Shown in pieces: positions 14,267 to 20,347 of a DNA stretch of 20,347 nucleotides. This stretch comes from JANMDU01 sp043755865 (GTDB lineage Bacteria > Pseudomonadota > Gammaproteobacteria > Burkholderiales > Burkholderiaceae_C): contig JAYUSD010000141.1 of NCBI GenBank assembly GCA_043755865.1, positions 1 to 20,347 of the forward strand, in the 5' to 3' direction. The stretch's first letter is position 1; each line of letters begins with the position of its first letter. Both the position numbers and the translations under genes were made by a program. Under the pieces are notes generated by a model. It worked only from the letters and a program-made list of their open reading frames with translations. It was not told where the DNA came from and made no database searches.

Positions 14267-15205
14267 TCAAGAGTGACGCATCAATGTGCTCTTACCAAAC
14301 AAGCTCTCTACCAAATCCACCACGAGCTCAGCTGTGCGGTTGCGAATATCAAACGCGGGATTGAGCTCGACGATATCGAGGGATGCCAAGCGGCCAGTGT
14401 CGGAAATCATCTCCATGCACAGCTGCGCTTCGCGATAAGTAGGGCCGCCGCGCACCGTCGTGCCTACGCCTGGGGCGATGTCGGGATCGAGAAAATCGAC
14501 ATCTAGGCTCACATGCAGATGGGTGTTGCTGTCCATCAGAGCCAATGCAAGCTCCATGGCATGGCGCATGCCCATCTCATCGATGTAGCGCATGTCAAAG
14601 ACTTCAATGCCCATCTCGTGCACCAATTTTTTCTCGCCAGCATCGACGCTGCGGATGCCGATTTGGCGGATTTGTTTGGGATGCAGTGCGGGATACTCAG
14701 CAGAGAAACCGCTGATGCTGACTAACTCATCTGGCCCTTGGCCGCAGAGACAGGCCACGGGCATGCCATGTATGTTGCCACTCGGCGTGAGTGTGGCGGT
14801 ATTGAAATCTGCATGCGCATCGAGCCAGAGCACGCGCAGTTTTTTGCCCTGCGCTTTGCAGTGCTTGGCCACGGCGCTGATCGATCCTATCCCTAAGCAA
14901 TGATCGCCGCCGAGCATGATGGGCAGTTGCCCCGCTTGGAGTTCAGCGAGCATCGCCTCATGAAGCAAAGCATTCCACTCGACCACTTCGATCAGATGGC
15001 GAAAACCATTCACCGATGGAAGCCACGGATTAGCTGGCCCTTGTAGATTGCCGCAATCTTTGACATGCAAACCCAAACCTTGCAATGCCTCGCGAATGCC
15101 TGCCACGCGCAAGGCTTCAGGGCCCATGCTTGCACCGCGTGCGCCGGCGCCAATGTCTGTGGGCGCGCCGATCAGGCTGATGCAGGGAGATGGTTGCTGT
15201 CTCAT
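14267..15205 (-). CDS. rocF: Arginase
   Basis: Hydrolyses arginine to ornithine and urea (cytoplasm, binuclear Mn enzyme). All metal ligands are visible: H102 in GGDHCLGIG, D129/H131/D133 in LDAHADFN, and D235/D237 in SLDVDFLDP. H146 lies in NIHGMP. The late motif LDIVELNPAFD matches arginases and argues against agmatinase or formiminoglutamase. It is 312 aa, normal length. Its ATG overlaps the stop of the upstream ornithine cyclodeaminase gene by 4 bases (ATGA), so the two are translationally coupled and form a two-step route from arginine to proline. The stop codon is immediately followed by a dispersed repeat. Confidence 0.95.
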   Translation of the reverse strand: MRQQPSPCISLIGAPTDIGAGARGASMGPEALRVAGIREALQGLGLHVKDCGNLQGPANPWLPSVNGFRHLIEVVEWNALLHEAMLAELQAGQLPIMLGGDHCLGIGSISAVAKHCKAQGKKLRVLWLDAHADFNTATLTPSGNIHGMPVACLCGQGPDELVSISGFSAEYPALHPKQIRQIGIRSVDAGEKKLVHEMGIEVFDMRYIDEMGMRHAMELALALMDSNTHLHVSLDVDFLDPDIAPGVGTTVRGGPTYREAQLCMEMISDTGRLASLDIVELNPAFDIRNRTAELVVDLVESLFGKSTLMRHS

Positions 15206-16302
15206 ACCGCGACTGTAGCCAATCTTGTCTGATGTGTTGGCGTTTTTTGCATCGCGGGTTGGATGAGTTGGTACAGGTCTTTTGGGTCTTCGAGCCGTGC
15301 AATGAGATCGAGCGGCTGCAGCATGCCGTGCGCTGCTGCGCAGCTGTACAGGTAGCGTAGCGCAGAAAAATCTTCAAGCGCGAAGCCGACTGAATCAAAC
15401 ATCGTGATTTGCGCATCGCTCGTGCGCCCCGGCAGTTTGCCAGCGAGTACTTGCCACAGCTCAGTCACGCAGAAGTCAGCTGGCATGTGCTGCAAATCGC
15501 CTTCGATGCGCGTTTGCGGCTCGTATTCAACGAACACGCTGGCCATGCGCAACACCTCGGGCGGAATCTCCGTCTTGCCGGGGCAATCGCCGCCTACGCC
15601 ATTGATGTGCATGCCGGGCTCGATCATGTCGGCATTCAGGATCGCCGCATTGGTTTTGTCTGCCGTCACAGTGGTGATGATGTCTGCCCCGCGCACCGCC
15701 TCGCGCGCGCTGGCGAAAGTTTTCACTTTCAAGCCACGCGCATCTGGGTTGGCTTGTAAATTTCGAATGAGTTTGTTAGTGGCTTCAATATCCGTATCAA
15801 ACACATGAAGCTCTTCAATGCCCAGTAGATGATGGAACGCCAGCGCTTGGAATTCGCTCTGCGCCCCATTGCCAATCAGAGCCATGCTGCGGCTGTCCGG
15901 CCGTGCCAGCGCGCGCGCGGCCACCACGCTACTTGCCGCTGTGCGGATGGCGGTGGTGAGCGTGAGCTCGCTTACCAGTAGCGGCATGCCAGTGGCCACA
16001 TCGGCCAGCACGCCAAAGGCCATCACAGTAGGCAAGCCGTGCTGTGTGTTTTTCGGATGGCCGTTGACGTATTTAAAAGTGAAGCGGTGGTCATCCGCAA
16101 TCGGCATGAGCTCAATCACGCCCTCTTTTGAATGCGCAGCCAAGCGAGCGCTTTTATCAAACGCCTGCCAGCGCAGAAAATCTTGGGTGATGCAATCCAT
16201 CATGCCTTGCAGCATTGTTGGCAAGCCGATTTGGCGAACAAGTTGGGCGGCATCTCGTGCGCTGAGAAATTGTGTGGTGCGTGCGGTGTGAACTGTTTTC
16301 AT
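15202..16302 (-). CDS. ocd: Ornithine cyclodeaminase
   Basis: Converts L-ornithine to L-proline and ammonia with bound NAD(H); mu-crystallin/OCD family. Visible features are the substrate-side RFTFKYVNGHPKNT and ELTLTTAIRTAAS; the Rossmann motif ALIGNGAQSEFQALAFHHLLGI; and GMHINGVGGDCPGKTE, which carries the catalytic Asp of OCDs (DCPGKTE rather than the alanine dehydrogenase variant). It is about 366 aa from the Met at 16302 (MKTVHTART). An upstream in-frame ATG at 16326 would add eight residues (MACKLMFI), and neither start has a strong Shine-Dalgarno sequence. It is the first gene of the ocd-rocF pair and is divergent from an Lrp/AsnC regulator, its likely controller. Confidence 0.94.
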   Translation of the reverse strand: MKTVHTARTTQFLSARDAAQLVRQIGLPTMLQGMMDCITQDFLRWQAFDKSARLAAHSKEGVIELMPIADDHRFTFKYVNGHPKNTQHGLPTVMAFGVLADVATGMPLLVSELTLTTAIRTAASSVVAARALARPDSRSMALIGNGAQSEFQALAFHHLLGIEELHVFDTDIEATNKLIRNLQANPDARGLKVKTFASAREAVRGADIITTVTADKTNAAILNADMIEPGMHINGVGGDCPGKTEIPPEVLRMASVFVEYEPQTRIEGDLQHMPADFCVTELWQVLAGKLPGRTSDAQITMFDSVGFALEDFSALRYLYSCAAAHGMLQPLDLIARLEDPKDLYQLIQPAMQKTPTHQTRLATVAV

Positions 16303-16338
16303 GATGAACATGAGTTTGCAAGCCATTCAAGCTAATGC

Positions 16339-16410
16339 AAATAGCAAACAAAGCATCAAAAATGCTATTTTTCTATCATTATGATAGTTATTAATGACAA
16401 AATAGCATTT
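16339..16410. promoter_or_regulatory. Operator array for the Lrp/AsnC regulator in the ocd/lrp gap
   Basis: AAATGCTATTT (16360-16370) and AAATAGCATTT (16400-16410) are exact reverse complements with centres 40 bases apart, about four helical turns. A third related box, AAATAGC, is at 16339-16345. Midway is the perfect palindrome CTATCAT-T-ATGATAG (16373-16387). AT-rich phased sites of this kind suit wrapping by an octameric Lrp-type protein. Binding is an inference. Confidence 0.65.
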
Positions 16411-16836
16411 ATGGACGAAACTGATCACCGACTGCTCTCCCTGCTGCGCCAAGATGCACGCCTGTCAATTGCCGATTTAGCGCACAAACTGGCCGTATCG
16501 CGCGGCACGGTGACGAACCGCATCACAAAATTAGAAGACGCCGGCATCATCGTGGGCTACACGGTGCGTGTGCGCCCTGATGTGCAGCGCGACGACATCA
16601 AGGCTTGGATGAGCATCGCAGTCGATGGCAACCGCACGCGCAGCGTGATCGCTAGCTTGCTCGGCGAGCCGAATATTGCCACTTTGCATGACACCAATGG
16701 CCGCTGGGATCTACTGGCTGAATTGCGCGCAGAAAATCTGCAAGAACTGGGCAAAACGCTAGAGCGGATTCGGCTCGTCAAAGGCATCAGCAATACCGAG
16801 ACGAGCATCCATCTGGAGACGTATCGCTTGTCTTGA
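16411..16836 (+). CDS. Lrp/AsnC family transcriptional regulator
   Basis: Protein of 141 aa from ATG 16411. It has an N-terminal winged HTH (MDETDHRLLSLLRQDARLSIADLAHKLAVSRGTVTNRITKLEDAGII), a hinge, and a C-terminal RAM ligand-binding domain (DIKAWMSIAVDGNRTRSVIASLL..IATLHDTNGRWDLLAEL). ATG 16381 is in frame, but its extra ten residues (MIVINDKIAF) are not family-like and its DNA lies within the palindromic operator array. The first box ends exactly at ATG 16411. The gene is divergent from ocd-rocF, so it probably senses arginine, ornithine or proline and controls that pair and itself. This is inferred from position; Bradyrhizobium/Agrobacterium PutR- or ArgR-like systems are analogous. Confidence 0.93.
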   Translation: MDETDHRLLSLLRQDARLSIADLAHKLAVSRGTVTNRITKLEDAGIIVGYTVRVRPDVQRDDIKAWMSIAVDGNRTRSVIASLLGEPNIATLHDTNGRWDLLAELRAENLQELGKTLERIRLVKGISNTETSIHLETYRLS

Positions 16837-16849
16837 TGCCGCCGCAGCT

Positions 16850-17752
16850 TTAGTTGCGATGCGTCATTTCCATAAAATCTCTGAATGCAGCAACCGCCGG
16901 CGGTAATTCACGCCCGCGCTGCCATGCCAGCCCAATTTCAATCGGCGGCAAACCTTCTTGCAGCGGCCGCGTATAAATCCTCAAGCCCTCGCGTGAGAAA
17001 GGCCGGTAAGCCACATCGCCCAAAATCGTGACCGCCATACCATAGGCCACCAAGCTGCGCACAGCTTCAATCGAAGCGGCTTTGTAAACCAAATTCGGTT
17101 GCAGGCCGGCCTCTTGCCAAAAGCGCAAAGTATTACGCAGCGTCTCATCGTGATCATTCACGGCATAGGGCAGCTCGGCTACATCATTGAGTGAGATTTG
17201 CCGGCGCTTGAGCAAAGGATGATCTGCGCAGAGCCAAAGCTGCCGCCTAGACCTTATCAGCCCAATCGCATCAAGCTCAGTGATATTTTCTAAGCTGTTG
17301 AGCCAGATCATCCCGATGTCGCTTTTACCTGTTGCCACGCGCTCTTCTAGCTCAATGCGGCTGCATTCAGTCACGGTCAATTCGATATGCGGCTGAGCGG
17401 CTTTGAAGCGCGCCAAGGCAGGCACAGCGTAGTAGGCAAACATCGTGGGCGTGAGCAACAAATCCACGCGCCCCTTCACCTGCTTTGGCACCACGCCAGG
17501 GCTGCTCATTGCGCCGTTCACAGCCGACGTGATAGCTAGCGCATGCTGCATGAAGCGCTGGCCATCGCTTGTGAGCGACACGCCGCTGGCGTGATGCCGC
17601 TCAAAAAGATCAACGCCCACGATTGACTCAAGCTCCTTGATGGCCGAGGTAATCGCTGTTTGCGTCACGTGCACTTGATCGGCGGCAGCGGAGAACTGCC
17701 CCGTCTCGGCAGCGGCTAGAAAGTAGCGAATTTGGCGAAGTGTGATCTGCAT
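16850..17752 (-). CDS. LysR family transcriptional regulator
   Basis: LTTR of 300 aa. The N-terminal winged HTH reads ITLRQIRYFLAAAETGQFSAAADQVHVTQTAITSAIKELESIVGVDLFERH. The C-terminal periplasmic-binding-like effector domain runs from about residue 95 (GRVDLLLTPTMFAYYAVPALARF...). The start is ATG 17752; a TTG immediately before it is not needed. It is divergent from the binding-protein/argE/permease genes and an inverted repeat sits in the gap, so it is the likely regulator of that operon. The effector is unknown, possibly an amino acid or acyl-amino acid given the neighbours. Confidence 0.94.
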   Translation of the reverse strand: MQITLRQIRYFLAAAETGQFSAAADQVHVTQTAITSAIKELESIVGVDLFERHHASGVSLTSDGQRFMQHALAITSAVNGAMSSPGVVPKQVKGRVDLLLTPTMFAYYAVPALARFKAAQPHIELTVTECSRIELEERVATGKSDIGMIWLNSLENITELDAIGLIRSRRQLWLCADHPLLKRRQISLNDVAELPYAVNDHDETLRNTLRFWQEAGLQPNLVYKAASIEAVRSLVAYGMAVTILGDVAYRPFSREGLRIYTRPLQEGLPPIEIGLAWQRGRELPPAVAAFRDFMEMTHRN

Positions 17753-17783
17753 CAAAAAAATCTATCCATAGCATCGATATTTA

Positions 17784-17800
17784 GAATTTTACAGAAATTC
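17784..17800. promoter_or_regulatory. LysR-type operator candidate
   Basis: GAATTT-TACAG-AAATTC is a perfect 6-5-6 inverted repeat in the 106-base divergent gap between the LysR gene and the binding-protein gene. It overlaps the -35 of the candidate promoter for the latter. The form suits an LTTR box (dyad with a T-N11-A frame). Confidence 0.5.
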
Positions 17801-17816
17801 ACAGACTCAATACATT
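17788..17816 (+). promoter_or_regulatory. Candidate sigma70 promoter for the binding-protein operon
   Basis: TTTACA (17788-17793), 17-base spacer, TACATT (17811-17816): one mismatch at -35 and two at -10, with the key T, A and final T retained. It predicts a start near 17823 and a leader of about 36 bases with a GAGG ribosome-binding site before ATG 17859. Confidence 0.45.
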
Positions 17817-17858
17817 TCGGGCAGTAGAAAAGATTCATCGAATCGAAATGAGGCAAAC

Positions 17859-19022
17859 ATGAAATTAATTCATAAATTGACAGCCATCGCAGCGCTACTG
17901 TTCGCTAGCGCAAGCTTTGCGCAAGATGCATCCAAGCGCCAAGCGCAGCCGATTTGGCTCGGCCAGCTCGCCTCCACCACGCATCCTTTGGTCGCAGACA
18001 ATGCACGCGAATACATCGCAGGCATTGAGCTGGCCTTTCAGCGCATTAATACCTCTGGCGGTATCAAAGGCCGCCCGCTGATGCTCGCTACGCGTGATGA
18101 TAATTTTGATGCATCCCGCGCCTCGAGCTTGACCGATGAACTGGTAGCCGAAAAAAGCATCGTCGCTTTGCTGGGCAATTTCGGTACGCAAAGCACGCTT
18201 CGCCTAGGCCAAGAAGGCACGCTCGAAAAGCACAAGCTCGCCAGCATCGGCCCGATGACAGGGCTGCAAAGTGCACTCAGCCAGCCCAACGTTTTCGCCG
18301 TGCGTGCTACTTACGACGACGAAGTGCTGGCCATGATGCAGCATGCAACTCGCCTAGGGCGGAAAAAAATCGGCTATTTGTATTGGCAAGCTGGTGCAGG
18401 GCCGCAATTGGCAAAACTCGCCGAGAAAATGGCCGCTGATTCCGGCGCAGAGCTCATCGGCGTGTCTGGCTTTGCAGTCACCAAAGACATCGCAGATCAA
18501 AAAGCGACTGTGCAGCAGGCCCTTGAGTCATGGGGCAGCAAACAACCTGATGCGGTGGTGCTCATCGCCGTGACTGCCGTTCACAGCGAAGCGATGAAAG
18601 TGTTGCGCCAAAAGTATGGCGTGGGGCTGCCGGTTTACTCACTGGGTTTGACCACGCCCGAATCACTCATCAAAGACATTGGCCCTGTGGCCGCCGCCGG
18701 CGTGATGCTCACGCAAGTGATGCCGCAGCCCAGCGGACAAAACCTTGCCATCGTGCGCAATTACCAAGCCGATATCAAGCGTTTTTCTCCCACCCAACAA
18801 ATGAATTACATGAATTTAGAAGGGTACGTCGCCGCCCGCATCGCAGCAGAGCTTTTGCGCCGCTCCAAAAGCATGAGCCGCGAGTCTGTGCTCGATGCTG
18901 CACTCAAAGCCGGCGTGGTGACGGTTGGCGACTATCGCGTCTCGTACGACGCAGCAGGGCGCAAATCGGTTCAGCGCGTTGAGCTGACCATGGTGACGCG
19001 CAGCGGCAAGCTGATTCAATAA
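17859..19022 (+). CDS. Periplasmic ABC substrate-binding protein, Leu/Ile/Val-binding family
   Basis: Exported type I periplasmic binding protein of 387 aa. The signal peptide is MKLIHKLTAIAALLFASASFA, with cleavage probably after Ala21 (ASFA|QDA). The mature part has the Peripla_BP_6 layout: GIELAFQRINTSGGIKGRPL, LGNFGTQSTL, VFAVRATYDDEV, KKIGYLYWQ and PVYSLGLTTPESL. A GAGG Shine-Dalgarno sequence lies 7 bases before the ATG. It is the first gene of an operon continuing into argE (28-base gap) and a DppB-type permease. No LivH/LivM-type permease is visible nearby, so either its partner permease is elsewhere or it serves another role such as sensing. Ligand unknown; an amino acid or derivative is a reasonable guess. 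Confidence 0.92.
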   Translation: MKLIHKLTAIAALLFASASFAQDASKRQAQPIWLGQLASTTHPLVADNAREYIAGIELAFQRINTSGGIKGRPLMLATRDDNFDASRASSLTDELVAEKSIVALLGNFGTQSTLRLGQEGTLEKHKLASIGPMTGLQSALSQPNVFAVRATYDDEVLAMMQHATRLGRKKIGYLYWQAGAGPQLAKLAEKMAADSGAELIGVSGFAVTKDIADQKATVQQALESWGSKQPDAVVLIAVTAVHSEAMKVLRQKYGVGLPVYSLGLTTPESLIKDIGPVAAAGVMLTQVMPQPSGQNLAIVRNYQADIKRFSPTQQMNYMNLEGYVAARIAAELLRRSKSMSRESVLDAALKAGVVTVGDYRVSYDAAGRKSVQRVELTMVTRSGKLIQ

Positions 19023-19050
19023 CAAACAAAAAAACGCCGCAGGGAAACTC

Positions 19051-20214
19051 ATGAACAGCCAAGAATTGCTCGCCAAGCTGGTGAGCTTTGACACGACCTC
19101 ACACCTCACGAATCTGCCTTTGATTGATTTCGTGGCGCGCTATTTGGCGCAATACGGTGTTGAATCCATTCAATTGCCAGACGCCACAGGCAAGAAGGCA
19201 AATCTTTGGGCAACTTTGGGGCCCAAAACTGGCGGCGGCTTGCTGCTGTCAGGTCACACGGATGTGGTTCCTGTCGATGGGCAGCCGTGGCAAACACCGC
19301 CTTTTGAGATGCAACACAAAAATGGGCAACTGCTCGGGCGCGGCACGACAGATATGAAAGGCTTTCTGGCCTGCGTGCTCGCCGCTGTGCCGCAGTTTTT
19401 GAGCGTGCCGCTGCGTCGGCCCATTCATCTCGCATTTACTTTTGATGAAGAAATTGGCTGCTTTGGCGCAGACGAATTGGTGGCGCAACTGGGCGTGAGC
19501 TTGCCTTTGCCCGAGATGGCGATTGTGGGCGAGCCGAGCAATATGCAGGCCATCATCGGGCACAAGGGTTTGGCAGGCTACAACACCACCATCAGGGGCA
19601 AAGATGTGCATTCCAGCCTGGTCCATTTGGGCGCTTCATCGATTCGCGCTGCCGCTGAGATCACGCAATTTTTGTATGCCAAAGCCGATGAGCTCGCCCA
19701 CGGCGAGCAATGCGATGGCATGCAATTGCCGCCCTACAGCACGATCAATGTCGGGCGCATCCAAGGTGGCCAAGCGCGCAATATTGTGGCGAGAGAAACC
19801 ACTTTGCTTTGGGAATACCGATACGTTCCCGGCGCAGATGTGCAATGGGTGTGGCAGCGCTTGAATGAATTTGTTCAAGCGCATGTGCTGCCGAGCTTGA
19901 AGCGCCAATCGCTGCAATCCGATGTCATGACAGAACGCGTTTCGCACATTCCCGCATTCAGTGCAGCGGCTGACACAGATGTTGTCAAACTCGTGTCGCA
20001 GCTCACCGGCCTTGCTGGCACGTCCAAGGTACCCTATGGCGCAGAAGCGGGGCAGTATGCACAGCGCGGCATCTCCACTGTGATTTGCGGCCCAGGCTCG
20101 ATTGAGCAAGCGCATCAGCCCAATGAATTTTTAGAGATCAGCCAGCTGCATGCTTGCGATGCTTTCATGCGGCAATTGGCTGTGTGGGCACAAACCACGC
20201 CGGTGCGTGTTTAA
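19051..20214 (+). CDS. argE: Acetylornithine deacetylase-type M20 amidohydrolase
   Basis: Zinc-dependent M20 enzyme of 387 aa, close to E. coli ArgE (383). Metal and catalytic residues are in place: H69 and D71 in SGHTDVVPVDG, D101 in GRGTTDMKGF, E133 (catalytic) and E134 in TFDEEIGC, E161 in VGEPSN, and the last His in EQAHQPNE. The dimerisation/lid domain is marked by GHKGLAGYNTTIRGKDVHSS. ArgE hydrolyses N-acetylornithine to ornithine. The operon with a periplasmic binding protein and a peptide permease suggests use on an imported N-acyl amino acid or peptide rather than only in biosynthesis. ATG 19051 has an AGGGA Shine-Dalgarno sequence. The family is firm; the substrate is uncertain. 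Confidence 0.93.
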   Translation: MNSQELLAKLVSFDTTSHLTNLPLIDFVARYLAQYGVESIQLPDATGKKANLWATLGPKTGGGLLLSGHTDVVPVDGQPWQTPPFEMQHKNGQLLGRGTTDMKGFLACVLAAVPQFLSVPLRRPIHLAFTFDEEIGCFGADELVAQLGVSLPLPEMAIVGEPSNMQAIIGHKGLAGYNTTIRGKDVHSSLVHLGASSIRAAAEITQFLYAKADELAHGEQCDGMQLPPYSTINVGRIQGGQARNIVARETTLLWEYRYVPGADVQWVWQRLNEFVQAHVLPSLKRQSLQSDVMTERVSHIPAFSAAADTDVVKLVSQLTGLAGTSKVPYGAEAGQYAQRGISTVICGPGSIEQAHQPNEFLEISQLHACDAFMRQLAVWAQTTPVRV

Positions 20215-20242
20215 CGCGAAGCAAAAAATCTAAGCATCTTTT

Positions 20243-20347
20243 ATGTGGTCTTTCATTCTCCAGCGCCTCATCCAAGCCGTGATCGTCATGATCACGGTCG
20301 CCTTTATCGCTTTCATGCTGTTTCAGTATGTGGGCGATCCGGTGGTC
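20243..20347 (+). CDS. DppB-type dipeptide ABC permease, N-terminal fragment
   Basis: Only the first 35 codons are inside the window, from ATG 20243. They read MWSFILQRLIQAVIVMITVAFIAFMLFQYVGDPVV: the N-terminal membrane helix and the F..GDPV motif typical of DppB/OppB/GsiC inner-membrane permeases for peptides or nickel. It follows argE by 28 bases on the same strand, so an operon is likely, with DppC and ATPase genes expected just outside the window. Confidence 0.85.
   Translation, partial: MWSFILQRLIQAVIVMITVAFIAFMLFQYVGDPVV

Noticed and set aside
1..20347. CRISPR array, prophage or insertion sequence
   Set aside because: No regularly spaced direct repeats, transposase, integrase or phage structural genes are visible.
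1..20347. tRNA or rRNA genes
   Set aside because: No cloverleaf with TTCGA-type T-loop or rRNA-like segment was found by eye in the intergenic gaps.

Overview
The window looks like chromosomal DNA from a betaproteobacterium of the order Burkholderiales, probably Comamonadaceae or a close relative. Three things point there: the neighbourhood tyrS <- | -> M23 peptidase -> anmK, the NodIJ-type ABC exporter next to psd, and short dispersed repeats containing AAATAAATAGCA-like halves. No identity search could be run, so the taxon is an inference.

Layout. 1-3875: tyrS (cut by the left edge) divergent from a membrane-anchored M23 peptidase and an overlapping anmK, i.e. translation plus cell-wall turnover and recycling. 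3897-3954: a large inverted repeat between convergent genes. 3965-6854: a YbdK/GCS2-type carboxylate-amine ligase downstream of a 12-TM-like Kef/CPA2-type antiporter relative, both on the minus strand. 7000-9303: an SDR oxidoreductase divergent from AMP nucleosidase (amn). 9302-9516: an unannotated, highly base-paired segment that I read as 6S RNA (ssrS). 9742-11238: a small accessory patch with a HEPN/MNT (HepT-MntA-like, type VII) toxin-antitoxin pair and a frame-disrupted ankyrin-repeat membrane gene. 11358-14184: psd divergent from a NodI/NodJ-type ABC-2 exporter whose two genes are separated by an inverted repeat. 14267-20347: a nitrogen and amino-acid block: arginase and ornithine cyclodeaminase (4-base overlap), a divergent Lrp/AsnC regulator, a LysR regulator divergent from a periplasmic binding protein, an ArgE-type deacetylase and the start of a DppB-type permease.

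How the genes fit together. In the right-hand block, arginase and the ArgE-type deacetylase could both yield ornithine, which ornithine cyclodeaminase would convert to proline; the Lrp and LysR proteins have plausible operators in the two divergent gaps. The left part is conserved housekeeping. The most unusual material is non-coding: a dispersed repeat with invariant internal spacing (three copies), a second AAGGACGCGAAA-type repeat that splits the nodIJ-like pair and appears to have become the C-terminal tail of the carboxylate-amine ligase, and the 6S RNA candidate. I did not find a convincing wholly new multi-gene system. The best candidates for a closer look are the HepT-MntA module with its odd start region, the ornithine-funnelling cluster and the repeat families.
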